Assembly (NCBI GenBank): GCA_003971905.1
Contig: RSEE01000006.1
Coordinates: 806,001-870,000, forward strand
Origin: Moniliella sp. 'wahieum'
Taxonomy: Eukaryota > Basidiomycota > Moniliellomycetes > Moniliellales > Moniliellaceae
Direction of reading: 5' to 3'
Length of the DNA: 64,000 nt
Position numbers and translations under genes: made by a program. The notes below the pieces were generated by a model. It had not been told where the DNA came from. It saw only the letters and a program-made list of their open reading frames with translations, and made no database searches. Of this stretch, positions 23,303-35,904 are shown one piece after another (the stretch's first letter is position 1; the number at the start of each line of letters is the position of its first letter).

Positions 23303-26300
23303 ATGGCGCTCGAGCGTGCCACATCGGTGGGAAGTGTCAGCTCCGTCACCAGCCCTCCTCCTCGAGGCCACCCCGTTCCGCCTCGCCCCGCTCGGGAACG
23401 TCCGCGCTGCGTATGCTGCTGTTCGTTCTCGCTCCGCCGCGCCAAACGCTATTCGCCACTCGGCTTCATTCGCATCTTCCTCCTCCTCTCCGACTGCCAC
23501 TCCTTTGGACCTCAGTCGATGGACTTCAATCAGGTCCAAGACCCGCATCCTCCGTATCGGGCACGAGCGTCGCGTCCAAACGACTCGAACGTTCTCCTGC
23601 CCGCCCCATCCCTGGAGCGGACCAACATCTGGAGCGACGCCCCAACACGAGTCCCCTATGTATGGCGCATCTGTTGGATCGTTATCATCGGTTGGAACCG
23701 CCCGCCCCTTCCCTGCGATGCCTACCCGCCCTCTGGTGGTCCCGACGCGTCCGCCTACGCCAATCGGTTACCAAAGAAGACGTCCAACGACTGGCAGTTC
23801 CGTAATGCACCTGGCTTAGGAGGGCGATCCTCCATTGCAGCAATGTATCGCCGCAGCCGTGAGATGAGCTTGGGCCGTTTATCGGACCGCGACCTTGCGC
23901 TCGCCAGGACAAGCCCTGGGCCCAGCCCCGATGGAGGTGTTCGTCCCGTTGCCATTCGGGGCGGTGGTGATACGGGGCATCTGAGTCCCCGCATGGGAGG
24001 TCTTCTTTCTTCCTCCCCTGCCGCGGCCTCGGCTGCTGATACCCATCCTGGAGGGGCCCACCCTTCATTTAGCCATGGTGGGTGGAGCCAACGCGTTTCG
24101 TCCCAAGCGTTGGCCACCCCTGGCACGAACGTCAAGCCCTATCGCATCGGATGTTGGAAGTACCCCAACGCCTCACACAGCGTTGTTGCTTCCTCCCTCT
24201 ACCCAGTCCCCCATACCCTCAGATGCCTACCCATTCCCCATACCCGCTTCTTCTTACGCTTCAGACCCGCTTAACGACCCGTCACCCGACCAAGCCATTC
24301 CGCAGGCGACAGGGACCGACTCATATGCTGCCCAGGCCGAGTATTGGCGTCAACGAATGACTCCCGCCGAGTTTGTTAAGTGGTTGGCTCTCAACCCGCC
24401 GTCGGTCACTGTGCCTAATAAAGGACATACCAGTCCGCTTGGTCAACCTCTTTCGGACGTAAGAGAAGACACCCCCCACCACCCACTCTCCCCTCCCTTT
24501 GCCTCCATGGTCATGGGGAGAAAACGAGGCCACCGCACTTCGCATGCTTCTAGCCAAACTGTTTTGCCCCCCCAGCTCGACATACCCCCCATCTTCCCGA
24601 GCGAGGAGGATCGGGAAGAAGATTCGGGCAGGAACCTCCACATCCAGAGGGAACGGGAGAGTCTCGCCGCCGAAACTTCGTCAACGCCAACGGCGTTCCG
24701 CAAGAATCGAATGGTGAAGTCCTGACAGCTGATGACTTCAGCGGCCTGGGGTTGCGATTCTTACTGCCGCGGAGGAAGGTCAGGCTGGACTGGCCCGCTC
24801 AGCTGCTGCACCTCCCATTCGGCCACTCCGCCCCATATGAGAGATGGGACGGAAGCCGAGGTTGCTTCTTGGCTGCTGCTGCGGCAGCGGATCGTGTGCG
24901 ACTTGATCTTTCCACGGCGGAGCACACCCGTCCTGACCTTTCTCGCTTCGCCACGGACGAGTCGACCGCTACAATAGTGATAAACAGCCTCTGGACAGAT
25001 AGAATCCACCACACCCGGGTTGGACTCACTTCTACCGGGACCTGGTTCGGATGCGCTTGCCTCTACACCCATTCCGCACTTGGTTGGCCCTCTTGCTTGG
25101 GCCGGGAAGCTCAAGGACAGGAAGAAGTGCGGACCCCAAACACTGCAGTGCCCAGCCTTCCGCCTCCTGCCATCCCTGCTATTCCTTTCCCTACCCAACA
25201 ACGTCAGCCGCCTCCTTTATCTCGTCTCCATTGGCGTCCTTCCCAACAACTACAGCGGAACCCCAGCTCATCCCAATTCCTCCTCCCTCGACCAATACCG
25301 CATTACCCCCCTCTCTCCCGCAACGCCTACAGTCACCGCCTCCACCGCCGCCTCCATCTCTGCCTCCGCCTTCGCCCCTTCCCCCATTCCTGCTCCCGCT
25401 CTCACTCCCTCGCCTGCTCCAGCACCATCGCCACCTCCCGCCGCTGTGGCTTCACAGCGACGAACGCCGCGCGCGGACCGAGTGATTTTTCGTTCGGCGA
25501 TCTTCTGGGCGAGGGCTCGTATTCGTCTGTGCTGATGGCGTGGGATGAACTATCGGGATCAGGGATGGCATCCTCATCCGGCGAGATCGGCGCAGATGCA
25601 GACGTACCTCCCTCTATGGGAGACACGAATCCGAACAGGAGAGTGTCAGCGGCGGAAGCCATTGCTGGGGTCCATGCTGCATCGTTAGTGGCCAAGCGTG
25701 CTCAAGCGGAAGGCAAAACTGCGTATGCAGTCAAGGTCGTACAAGTCGCATATTATTCGCGAGAAGAAGAGCCGGTATGTGGGCATCGAGAAGGAGGCGT
25801 TGTGGCGATTGTTCGTCTCAAGGGGGTGTCAGTCTCTATTGGACGTTCCAAGATCGGGAGAGTCTATGTACGTGAATCTCCGCATTTGGGCCTCAGTCCG
25901 GTTTTGACTATTTCTCTCCTTCTACAGACTTTGTTCTCGAGCTCGCGCCTAATGGCGACCTGCAAGGTCAAGTGCGCAAGCTGGGTTCCATTTCCCTTGA
26001 CTTGACCCGCTATTGGGCCGCTCAGATCGCCCAGACGCTTGCGGCGATTCACAAGCTAGGAGTCGTGCATCGCGACATGAAACCTGAGAACATCCTCCTT
26101 GACGCCCAGTGGCGCATCCGCATCACAGACTTTGGGTCCGCCAAGTGTACAGCACGCGACGCTCAGGGGAACCCCCTCTCGGCCGTCATGACGGCCGACG
26201 GCCCAGCTTCGCCCATGCCTGAGCCTCCCGCGACTGAATCCGGCGTCAAGTACTCTTTTGTTGGTACTGCCGAGTTTGTGTCTCCTGAGCTTCTTGAATC

Positions 26301-28368
26301 GAAGCAAACAACCGCGGCGAGCGATTGGTGGGCGTTTGGGGCGATTTTGTTTACCTTATTGGCTGGTGCGCCTCCTTTCCGCGGGCCAAGTGAGTACACC
26401 ACCTTCCAAAAGATTCTCCATGACCCCATTCCGTTCCCCTCGGCCTTCCCTCCAGTTGCCCGCTCGTTTGTGGAAGCATTTTTGCAACGTAATCCACTCG
26501 AGCGCTTCAGCGAAGCTACCTGGTCCGACCTCGTCAACCACCCCTTTTTCTTTACCGATCAGGACGAACATGTCGGCAATGTTGCATCCACCTGGTGCCC
26601 TTCTGCAGATGGTGGCGCCGCCGGTGCGTCTTTTGATACCACAGCGCCTTCCCTTGAACCAGCGCAGGGTGCCGAGCCCAAGTTGCCCAATATCTGGTCA
26701 GATTTGTGGACCAAACCAGCTCCGCCGCTGCGCCCTGGGCTTGTCGTCCGTCCCGAGACACCAGAAGATGAACGGAACGGTAACGTGTTTGCCCTATTGG
26801 ACACCGAGTCAGAGGTGGTGCCGACGGAGGATGAGCAGCCAGCCATCTCGGTCGACTCCCGATCTGTAGCTTCTCGGTCCTTTGGCGCCCGCCGTGGTCC
26901 CTCGGAGGAGTGGAGTAGGAAGGAGATCCGTCCAGAGGTCAGATCTGTCAAGGATGGCTCCCCATTGCAAAGCCGACGGGCTAGCAGTGGGGTAGAGGTG
27001 GACCCCGAGGTGGATGCCGATAACGAAGACGATGGCTCGGTTTACGAGCCAAGTTTGCATCGCCAAACTGCGGCCCAAGTACCCGAATGGACCCGACCTG
27101 TCCAGCCACGGGGGGCTACAAGGCCAATGGTCGCGCCCGCTGCATCCGTTGACGACGGTCACTTCCTCGGCATCCAGCCTTCCAGGAAGCGTCACCAAGG
27201 CAGACCAAATCGGGCAACCACGGGGCTAGATCGACCGCCCCCTTTATCCGGGAAAAACTCAAGTCAACCAAGCTGCGACACAAAGCCAAACGGCAGATCT
27301 CCCGTGCACTCCTTGCCGCCCAAGGGGATCACGCCCATCATGGACAGGGGCCGAGCCCTGCTCGGTGTAGCACATCAAGTCCGGGTGCGGTCCATGCCGC
27401 TATGACCTTGTCTCGCCCCTCTTCCCCTAGACACCGCGGGTGGCACCGTTCCACTATCCCACCGACAGCTTTGACCGAACTGTCACCAACATCGGCACCG
27501 AGCCCAGTCAATGCGGCGGTCAGCACGCAACCTACTGTGTCCATCCAAACCCTTTTCGCCACCACCTCAACCATCGTAACCGAGGTCGCGGCAAGCGCAA
27601 CCAAAGATGCTAAATCCGCATCTCCATCCCGATCCTTTTTCCGTCGCCCCAGCGTCCGCGCCTCGTCTGCGGTACGCAACCATACCCCCCCAACCCCTAC
27701 GGCGGAGACACGGAACGAGATGCGCGTGGGGTTGCCCCCATCCGGTGGGAACACTGCGCCTGGTCACGCAGCGGAGCCGGCGGAGCGGATGCGCTGGCTA
27801 GCAGCGCCTCACTCGACACAACTGCGTGGCGGTTGCGTCAAGGAGAGAATATGCTATTGACGATGCCCGTCTTGCAGCGCAAATCGGGCGCTGCCTATCT
27901 CTTTTCTCCCAAACGGAGGGACCTTGTTCTGACCGATCAGGCCAGGCTGGTTTGCCTCAAACCCCCGCTTGGCCAGGGAAACCGAAGATGGAGTTTGTCT
28001 TGGCGCCATGGGCCATGCCGAGTAAGATGGCCCGCCGTCGAGATACGACTCTGCCGAGACGGGGAAGGCGACGGCTCTAGAGCCCCCCCATCCAGCCCGG
28101 TGGGGCAGCGGGGACCGAACCCGAGCTGGTCCTCTCGGTCGAGCCAAGGGGATCCAAGGCATTTGTGCTCACCACCACCTCGCGCCGCCAATTTTTCTAT
28201 GAAGATCCTTCGGGCGACAATCGCCACTGGCTGCGCATGCTCCGTCATGTCATGGCCGCCCCAGCCCCGTCGTCCTTGGCGCCCCCAGCCAGCCTCCCCG
28301 GGGCCTCTGGTCCTGCCGACGCACCATCGCTCCCTTCTCCTCTCTTGCTCTTGGCCACCATCCACTGA
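23303..28368 (+). CDS. PKH1: 3-phosphoinositide-dependent protein kinase (PDK1/Pkh) with PH domain
   Basis: AGC-family master kinase that phosphorylates activation loops of Ypk, Sch9 and Pkc1 homologues at the plasma membrane. ATG at 23303 (MALERATSVGSVSSVTSP) begins a ~700-residue Ser/Pro-rich leader; other starts are possible. The kinase domain shows FSFGDLLGEGSYSSVLMAWD (P-loop), YAVKVV (Lys), SHIIREKKSRYVGIEKEALW, a 60-nt intron (25868-25927), then [56 protein letters not shown] (activation-loop Thr-equivalent site) and SDWWAFGAILFTLLAG. The C-terminal PH domain reads LQRKSGAAYLFSPKRRDLVL, KPKMEFVLAP, FVLTTTSRRQFFYEDPSGDN and HWLRMLRHV; stop 28368. There is a ~55-residue insert between beta2 and beta3. 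Many frame changes lie in the leader and tail. Confidence 0.88.
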
Positions 28369-29122
28369 CCGGCCTGGCCTCCGCTCCCCCCACTTAACCC
28401 CTCGTCCAGCCGTGGCGCTGAATGCACTCTGCGCTTGTACTGCTCTGTGTTCATGACGCCGGGCCTTTTGGCAACTCACTGCTTCGGACGAGGGGGGATA
28501 CGTGCCTTTCCCTCGCATGGGTCTCGTTTCTCATCTGATCCGAAGCAGGGTGGCGATAAGCTGCCGAGGAAGCAGGCGCCGCTCCCCCCCCCCCCCTCCC
28601 CACCTCCCCACTTCCACCCCGTATCGGCATGTCTTGAAGCTCCCCATGTCCCAATGCTCATACTCATGCGTTCCTGGCTGCTAGCGCTCATCGACAGATG
28701 GATGAAGCTGGCACAGGCATCGCATTCGAATAGCCAGTATTGTATTCCATGGTTTATCCGCATTCCCAACCCAACACGAGCTGCCTTGGCGAGTTGGTGA
28801 GCGCAAGCGTCTCGGCTGACTCGATTCCATGTTTCGTGCTCCCCTCCACAGTAGAATACATCATCATCGCATAGAACTCATCCGATTTGTCCGGGCCCGA
28901 GAGCACCAATCTCACGTCGGAAGCCCAAGTCGACATTGCATTAAACGTTGGTGCGGCAGTTTTCCCCTGAGGAGCGGGGGCTGACATGACAGGAACAAGT
29001 GAGGGGGAAGGGGATCTGCTTTCTCTTAGGAGAGGAGAGGGAGACGAGAGACTTGTGGCCACTATGGGAGCGCGTGCGGAGGAAGCGCTTGAGGCTGACC
29101 AGCCGTGGGCCTGGCTCATCGG
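28369..29122. other. Convergent intergenic PDK1 / SUN gene
   Basis: 754 nt between two stops. A 13-base C-run lies at 28584-28596. A Ser/Ala-rich minus frame (29119-28754, MSQAHGWSASSASSARAP) follows the SUN-protein stop and may be an extension of that protein after an indel, or 3' UTR. Confidence 0.45.
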
Positions 29123-31838
29123 TTAATGGAAAGACGACCGGCCCCCCGCGTCCGACTCGTCCCCGTCCGAGCCGCTGGAACGCTTGGTAAGCAGGGGCGA
29201 GGCGTGCTTAGTCGGACCACCCCTTCCGTGTGCGTACGATCGGTGGCACCCGTTCGAGCGGGACACCTACCCTGACGGGAGAAAGAGGAGGCGAAGGTAC
29301 GTCTGGCAGCGAAACGTCTTCCTTTTCACTCCATTCGGAGGTGTGGGAGGTGACGTAGCCGTCCTCACCTTGTGGGGGTGGGGCGGGGAGACGGCTTCTT
29401 CTTCCTCCTCCACGATGGGAAGAGGGCGCACTTCAATGATTTGTGCTTTCTGATGGGGAGTAAGGAGTTGGCTCAAGCACTTAAGAGGAAGGCGTTGTCT
29501 CCTCCGCCGGCGCAAGTGGATTTTGGGTGGGTTCATGCGGGGTGGGGGGGGGACGGGGGAAGCGGGCTGCGGGAGGGGGGCGGTATTAACAGTGGGAGAA
29601 CGGCGGAGAACGCGGTCGAGGGCCGAGGTGTGTGTGCCGCGTGTGAGAAGAATGAGGGCAAACAGCACACACAGCAGGGTGAGTTGAACTGCATCCATCC
29701 GGCGTTCAAAGTGCAGCTCAGAGCTGAGGAGATGCATCCGTTGCACCAATTCGGCTTTATCCTGAGCCCACGCCAAACGTTGCACATCCTCGACTCAAAC
29801 ATCATCCTCTGGAGATCAATGTGGTGCCGTCGACGCAACCCTTCGACCTCGTTGGTGTTGGTCAGATTCAGGAGGGCCAACTGGGCATCCCTGTTCCGAT
29901 CCATCCTTTTCAGGGCGTCCAAGAGCATCTGCCCACTCTGCTCCACGTATTGTAAGGACAAACTTGCGTTGGCTTCGAGCGCACTGAGCCGACGAGTGAT
30001 GGAGCGATAAATCGACTCTCCTCCCACACCCGTGGGGGCGGACGCTGCGGACGCCGGGACTTGGTAACATTGCTCTCTGTTGCATTGAGCAAGGGAAGCG
30101 GTTCGTTCCAGGAATGGGCGCATCGGACCAACGAGAAAACTCGCGGTCATCTTCGGGTGAGTAATACTCTTCCTTGGACGATATGTTGAGGCCACGCAGG
30201 GATCGCAACATCATCTCTCGCAACGCATCGGACATGAACGGAGCGGGTTCCAGTAACTCATCATTGGTTGCTGGACTGGGTGGCAGAGGGGAGGTGGGGA
30301 GGGAAGGGCATCGGCGTCATTTCGAGCCTCCTCCTCCTCCTCGATCCGCAACTCTTCTTCTTCCTCCAATTCTTGTTCTTTGCGCTTGTCCTCAAAGTCT
30401 TCGAGCTCCCACCCATCAAAGTGGACAATCCATAAACTCGAAGCAAGGAGAGAGGACAATACGCCTCGGTACCATAATAATCTAGAAGATCAATGCGGAT
30501 GTACTTGAGGTACTGCTGCAAGTGGGATGGGACGTCAAATACCTGCGGCCCACGCATGTTGCGGGCAAGGTAGGTCCCCAGGTCAGACCATTCTTCCAAT
30601 GGGGCCGTAAGGGATTTGCTGCCGCGAAACCGGACGCGCTTAAAGACCCTTGAGAAGAACTCGTAGTTGGCCACACCAGGGTGTCCACCTTGATTTCGCT
30701 GCACAGCTCAATCGTAACGTACATCTCATGGTCATCTCCCTCGGGGCAAGGTGCAAGCAGGTACCGGTCCTTCTTCTCGTTCAGGATGGACGAAGCAAAC
30801 TTGACAGATCCACTGGCACGCTGCACTTGCGCCGCACAATCTGCCGAGGCAAAATTGCGGCGGTGGCGCAGCGTCTCCAATTCTTTCCCCGGATCCGATT
30901 GGGCAGGAATGAGCATTCTCCTACCAGGAAGAAGGAGCAGAGGGTTGCCCCGCTTCCGAGGAAGGAGATGTGCTATTTTCCAGCCCATTCGACTGAGATG
31001 GGAGCGGGGAAGCCGAATGCTGGAGCCGGGGGCAAGGGTGGAGAGCAAGGGGTGCAGGACTGGCGCGGTCAGAAGTGGATGCCTCGCTGGACGCTTCCAC
31101 GGCCTCGCTGGGGGGGGGGAGGGGGAAAGAAGGGGAGGGAGGTGGAGGGAGCGGTAGCGTTAGCGGTAACGGTGACGTTGGTGGGTTCCAAATGCGCATG
31201 CTCCCATTTCTTCTTTTCCTTCTTTTCCTTTCTCCGCCGTTCTCTTCGCTCCTGCTCTTCCTTCTCCTTTTCAGCGAGGTGGCGCTGTTTCCATTCAGCA
31301 AAGGAAAGAAACGCTGGTGCAGACTCGCCTCCGATTGAGACCATCCACTCTCCATACTCCTTGGCAGCGTCCTGCTCGGTGTTCGCAGCAGACATGCCCT
31401 CACGGGGGGTGCCGGGATCCACACCTGCTCTCCCTCCTTTTGGCGCCAGAAACCAGCATCGGGAAGGGTAGGATCCGCTGCTGCGTCCGAGGTAGGAGCC
31501 GGCACGGCGGAGGCACGGGTGGGTGTGGGGGAGGACAGCAGGCCTAGATCGGGTGCGGGAGCGAGGGGGAAGGTGGCGGGCATACTGGGGCAGCCGAGGG
31601 CAGGAGAAGGTCACGGGGGCGCGGGTGGCATCCGCCTCGCATCCCTCGGCGGAGGTGGGTGGCAAGGGGGAGACAAGCGGCGCGCCGCAGGGGGAAGGGT
31701 GGACGTGGTGGCGGGAGGCGAGGCGGGGGAGGCGGAGGAGGGCGGGGCGGCGCGCACAAGCAAGAGGAGGGCGAGGCCCAGGGAGGCGGCCCAGAGACAT
31801 GCCTGTATGCGCCGCACGAGTGCCATGGCGATGGCCAT
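29123..31838 (-). CDS. SLP1: SUN-domain membrane protein of the Slp1/SUCO family
   Basis: Predicted ER or nuclear-envelope membrane protein that, with Emp65, protects nascent proteins in yeast. ATG at 31838 gives MAIAMALVRRIQACLWAASL then GLALLLLVRAA, a signal peptide. The family's SFAEWKQRH motif (FLSFAEWKQRHLAEKEKEEQ) precedes a charged coil. The SUN domain: NFASADCAAQVQRASGSVKF, SSILNEKKDRYLLAPCPEGD, MYVTIELCSEIKVDTLV, ANYEFFSRVFKRVRF, YIRIDLLDYYGTEAYCPLSL, LRVYG. Further on, SIYRSITRRLSALEANASLS and a coiled coil lead to the transmembrane segment MDAVQLTLLCVLFALILL and a basic and acidic tail. Stop TAA 29125-29123. Frame changes near 30690, 30300, 30050 and 29800. The order signal-EWKQ-SUN-coil-TM is diagnostic. 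Confidence 0.88.
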
Positions 31839-31940
31839 GGCCTCTGCCGCGCCCGTTGCCGAACGAGCACGCAGTGGACAGCCGATCTGGACGAATTGGC
31901 CGCCAGCAGCCCCAGCCGCCCGTTCCACGTCACCTCTCCC

Positions 31941-31952
31941 TTGAACGTTCAA
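31941..31952. promoter_or_regulatory. Palindrome TTGAACGTTCAA in SUN-gene promoter
   Basis: Perfect 12-nt palindrome 103 nt upstream of the ATG at 31838, identical to that at 20256-20267. Confidence 0.5.
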
Positions 31953-32178
31953 CCTCACTGGGCCTGCGACTTTGAAACTGGAAACGTGCACTAACCCATC
32001 CCATTCGCCAGCGGCGGCAGTCTACCACCTGGCCCCAGCATCCACATCTCCGACCCCCCAGTGGCGGCCAATGCACGCGGCTACATTGGCTGTGTCTCCC
32101 CTCAATAGCTGGCGGCGTATACTCGTTCATCTCAATACCTCTTGGGTCTTGTAGGAAGCGGGTCTGCCCCCCCGTCCT

Positions 32179-33598
32179 TCACTTGCCGCCAGCCACCGGG
32201 AAGAGCTCATCAAAGTTCTTCCGGTCGCGGAACCAGACCTGCTGCTCCGTAAGCCATCAGGCATGATCTCATCCCGCACCGCGTCCGGGTGCAGGTGGTG
32301 CTTCTTGGCCAAGAGCTGGCACTGGTGGTTGATGTACGTATCGCCCTTGGCGCGCAGCCCTCTGCCTCGGGGTCAAGTCCGAGTAGTCAGTCTTGGGCAC
32401 GGCCGAGCGGGAAAGATGCGTTGCCAGAAAGGGGGCGGTCGCGGGGCACGCGCCCACCACTGGCGGGAAGTTCCAGAAGCACGCCATGCGGCCGAACCAG
32501 GAGGTAGCTTGTGTCGTCAAACAACGCAGATTCGGCCGTGGAGAAGCTGGGCCCGTTGATGTTTCGTTGTTGGGGGGCCGGAAAGTAAGCTTTGAGCAAC
32601 TCAAACTCGTGCGGGAATAAGTCGTTGCGGGCGTAGAACTGCATCGTGGAACAGTGGCGGATGGTACACATTTTCCAGCGAAAATACCCGGACCCGTTTG
32701 TCAGGCTTGCTCCCTACCGGCCATCGACCGTAGCAAAAGGCGAGAAGAGACCAGAGAGCTCGGGAACAAACGTCTCTTGGGCAAGTACCACGACAGACCA
32801 GGTTTGACGGTCTGCAAAGCAACCAAGCCCGACTTGAGATGGAGGGTGATGCGCGTAATGGTGCGTGTCTGGGTGAACAAAGGTAGGCGGCACAGCCGAC
32901 ACCGAGGAAAAAGCAGGCAGAGGACAAGCCCACGCGGATGGTCTTATCGCCAATCTCCTTGACCTCCTCATCAGCCACGGGAAGGAAGCTGGGCACAAAC
33001 GAAGGCGCAAACCAAGCGAGGCCGATCGCAGCGTCAACCCCAACACCAGGGAGACCCAGCAAAGGGTGTCGTAAAATTTAGGATCAAAGGGAGGACTGCC
33101 ACGGTAGATCACCAAGGGTTCGTCGGTCAACCCCCCTCAAGAAGCGACTGGGCACTGAGCTCCTGGGCTGCTTGAACTTTGCGGACCCGATCCAACTCCT
33201 GAGGGCGCAGCGGGCGGGGTCAGCAGAGGCTCCTCTGGCAGCTCCTCTTGAAGCTCCTTGGCAGGCGCATCCGACTTGAGCGCCGCTTCAGAGTCATTCG
33301 AGACCGCTGCCACGGGTAGGCGCAGTAGATGGATCATCTTAGATTTTGGACGGGTTGAGGAAGGGCGGGGTGCTTTAGGAGTACGCTGGGAAGGCTTGGG
33401 TGCTTTGGCCCAGAATGGAAGGGAAGGGCGGGCGGATGCATACGCTGAGGCCGAGAAGGCCCGGAGACGCGGGTAGCAGGATGGGTGTGCGGCGCCAAGG
33501 GGGCCGCAGGGCCCCACGGCGCCCATTCCTAAGCCCGCGCCTAGCCCCACCGGACGTATGAGGGTGGGCAATACGAGCCCACGCATGGCGAGCGCCAT
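32179..33598 (-). CDS. Putative mitochondrial two-pass inner-membrane protein
   Basis: ATG at 33598 gives MALAMRGLVLPTLIRPVGLG and later RLRAFSASAYASARPSL, a basic Ser/Ala-rich mitochondrial presequence. After a Pro-rich acidic linker, TDEPLVIYRGSPPFDPKFYD precedes a membrane segment (TLCWVSLVLGVDAAIGLAWF) and, after EIGDKTIRVG, a second (LSSACFFLGVGCAAYLC). The matrix- or IMS-facing part includes TRTITRITLHLKSGLVAL, VQFYARNDLFPHEFELL-like sequence and the C-terminus QQVWFRDRKNFDELFPVAGG, stop 32181-32179. The layout (presequence, two TMs, basic beta-rich C-domain) recalls TMEM223-type respiratory assembly factors, but I cannot assign the family firmly. Frame changes near 33130, 33060, 32900 and 32640. 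Confidence 0.6.
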
Positions 33599-33977
33599 TC
33601 TTGTTGGCGATGTCGGCTTGGCTGGCGGCTGTGAGCTCCAGTCTTCTTCGCGCCACAGACGTGCCAGCCGCAGTCCCGGCCCAAGCCGAGGCAGCGGCGG
33701 AAATGTACATATTCCGCCCTCTAGCCCCACATGCATTTTCCACTGGTTACGCCGCCGGAGCCTCCGCTGGGCCTCGTTGTGTCCTTTGTGAGGGCCCGTC
33801 TCACGCCCATACCAGACTCCACCTTCCCCCGGAGCCTCCGAAGGCGGACAGGAAGAGGGGTCGTTTATGATACTTCGTACCGGCGCACATGTCCGGCTTC
33901 TCTCCCCCCCTCCATCATCTCTCTCCTTTCTTTTCCCTTCCCAACAATCACTCTCGCCGCCTGTGGCTTTGCGCGCA
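33599..33977. promoter_or_regulatory. Divergent promoter, mitochondrial protein / SUR7-like
   Basis: 379 nt between divergent start codons. A CTCTCTCCTTTC-type pyrimidine tract precedes the plus-strand ATG, common near fungal transcription starts. No palindrome of the TTGAACGTT type was seen here. Confidence 0.35.
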
Positions 33978-35690
33978 ATGTTCGACCGTTCGTACGAGAG
34001 CAAGCAATGGGCCGCCCTTCTGCTTCATCTCGCCGTCATATGTTTTCTCCTCTTCCCGCTCTGCAGCCCGGCCCCCATGTCCCAAAGTTCAGCAACCATG
34101 CTGGATCTCATTCCCTCCCCGCGCCCCAGCCAAGAGAACCAAGCCAACCTCACTGCACTGACCGATGAGTTCATGAAAGCCCCCGGAAACTTCGTCCCCT
34201 CATCTCCCATGGTCGCCGCTCAGAAAGCAGGACAATAAAGAGCAGCAAGGCGTAGCGACGGACTCCATTTCGCCTGCCTTCCGTGCGTATCTCCACTCCA
34301 TCCTTCCCAACCCGGCATCGTGGCAGAGCCCGCTTCGCTTGAGCTATGGCCTGCTGGGCACGTGTTATGCACAGCCAACCCTCCATTCGCACAATCGGTG
34401 CAGCCCATCTTCTCCACCCCCGTCTTTCCTTACAAGCCTTTGAATCCATTCCCTGGGTTAATGCTACGGCGTACCTTGCTGCCTCCCCTGCTCAGTTGGA
34501 GCAAGCCAAGGAAAACGCGACGCTTGCCACGCAATGGTTTACCATGCCGCTCGACACCACCATGCTCCCCATCGGATGGGGTGCTGTGCCGTCGCTACAG
34601 TTGACCGTCTTGGTTTTGCTTGTGGTCCTGATAGCGGGTACTAGTATGCCCCTGTTTTACATTGCCCGGCGCCACCCCATGTCGCGCTTCTCGCCCGTTT
34701 CCAATCCAGTAACGGAGACTGTCAATCCAGTACCAAAAGCTACACTGTTTTCTTCTCCCTCTCCTCCTGGCCGCCGAGTTTGCCCTGACCGTGGTGACAC
34801 GGATCAATGGGGCACTATGTGGCCGGGTTCAATGAGGCGAATAAGGAAGTGTGGCTACCTTCTAGCGTGATGCTCGATACCTTGGCGGGGCAGCTCCCAA
34901 ACCCCTCTTGACCTCGACGCCATCCCAAACGGCCTTGGTGGCTCAGGTGGGAGACGGATTCAAATTGTACTACACGGGGCTCGCCAGCCACTTGGCGTTG
35001 GTACTGATGTTACGAGCTGTACCGGGACGACACGTCGCGGAGGCGCGTACGGATCCACCATGAGCTCAATTGGTCTGCCATGCGGATTTGCACGGTGGGG
35101 AAACTCGTGGCGGACCCAGTACGCCCCCCGCCATCAAGCGACAACGGCTTTACCTCAACGCCAAGGCTCCGCCTCCACTCAACCTCAGTCTGGTGCAGCA
35201 GCAGAGAAACGGGAGCCTCGTACACCACACGGTGTCGCGCGCTCCAATGTCCATCTCCACCTCGACTCTCCCGGCAGCCTCACGCCTATTGCCAAACCCG
35301 ATTCGATCAACTATGGAGACCATCGTCGTGGTAGCGAGGTGGACCTAAGCGAGGTCCGGGTCGAGATGGATTCTGTCTCCCTCGACACGCACATTTCCCC
35401 CGTCCCCTCTGGCTCCCCAGCCCACGCGCCTCCCTGGCCTCGACCACCAAGCTCTCCCTTAACACATTGGGGGAAAAGGACGAAGACACCAAACGAGCCA
35501 AGTCCTCACCTCACTTGGTGAGGACGAGGTCAACGTTGCTTCTCTCCGCAATGTGCCCCCCGCGCTAGTGCGTCCGCCTTCGGCCATGTCAGAGACCACG
35601 TTTGGCGCTCTAACCTCGCCTTGGGTGGCCGAGGGAAGCGAGCAAGCGGTACCGATGGAGTTTCTCCGTCGGAGTGCCTACCAGCCTTGA
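33978..35690 (+). CDS. Four-transmembrane SUR7/PalI-like plasma-membrane protein
   Basis: ATG at 33978 opens MFDRSYESKQWAALLLHLAV with TM1 (LLLHLAVICFLLFPLCSP). An extracytoplasmic loop includes SPLRLSYGLLGTCYA, resembling the G-x-x-G-x-C signature of the SUR7/PalI claudin-like family. Then come FESIPWVNATAYL, TM2 (LQLTVLVLLVVLIAGTSMPL), TM3 (LLLAAEFALTVVTRING) and TM4 (YYTGLASHLALVLMLRAV). A long Ser/Thr/Pro-rich cytosolic tail ends PMEFLRRSAYQP, stop 35690. The topology fits Rim9/PalI (pH sensing) or Sur7 (eisosome) proteins. Assignment rests on topology and one motif, so the exact subfamily is open. Frame changes near 34250, 34375, 34750, 34910 and 35050. Confidence 0.5.
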
Positions 35691-35904
35691 ACAGTTGAGT
35701 CTCGACGGGCCCGCGGTGTATGATGTGCTATCCGCCCGGGCCTCTCTACCTCTCCATTCTTGGGCCTTACTATGTATGCCATGCTACGTCGGACTTGTTT
35801 TGAAAAGCCACATACGGGCTGCATCAGCACGCCGCCGAGGCTACAGTGTAGCCCCCACGTAGAATCCAAGTAGTTATGGCACGGCGGGTATGAACGTTAT
35901 TCGA

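Noticed and set aside
22700-23548. Long minus-strand open frame (282 residues)
   Set aside because: It is antisense to the GC-rich leader of the PDK1-like gene, has Gly/Ala/Arg-skewed composition typical of a GC-rich shadow frame, and shows no domain.
28754-29119. Separate small gene downstream of the SUN protein
   Set aside because: The ATG at 29119 directly follows the SUN stop and the sequence is Ser/Ala-rich; it is more likely a continuation after an indel, or 3' UTR.
31523-31994. Plus-strand Gly/Arg-rich open frames
   Set aside because: Antisense to the signal peptide and Pro-rich region of the SUN protein; composition reflects GC-rich shadow frames.
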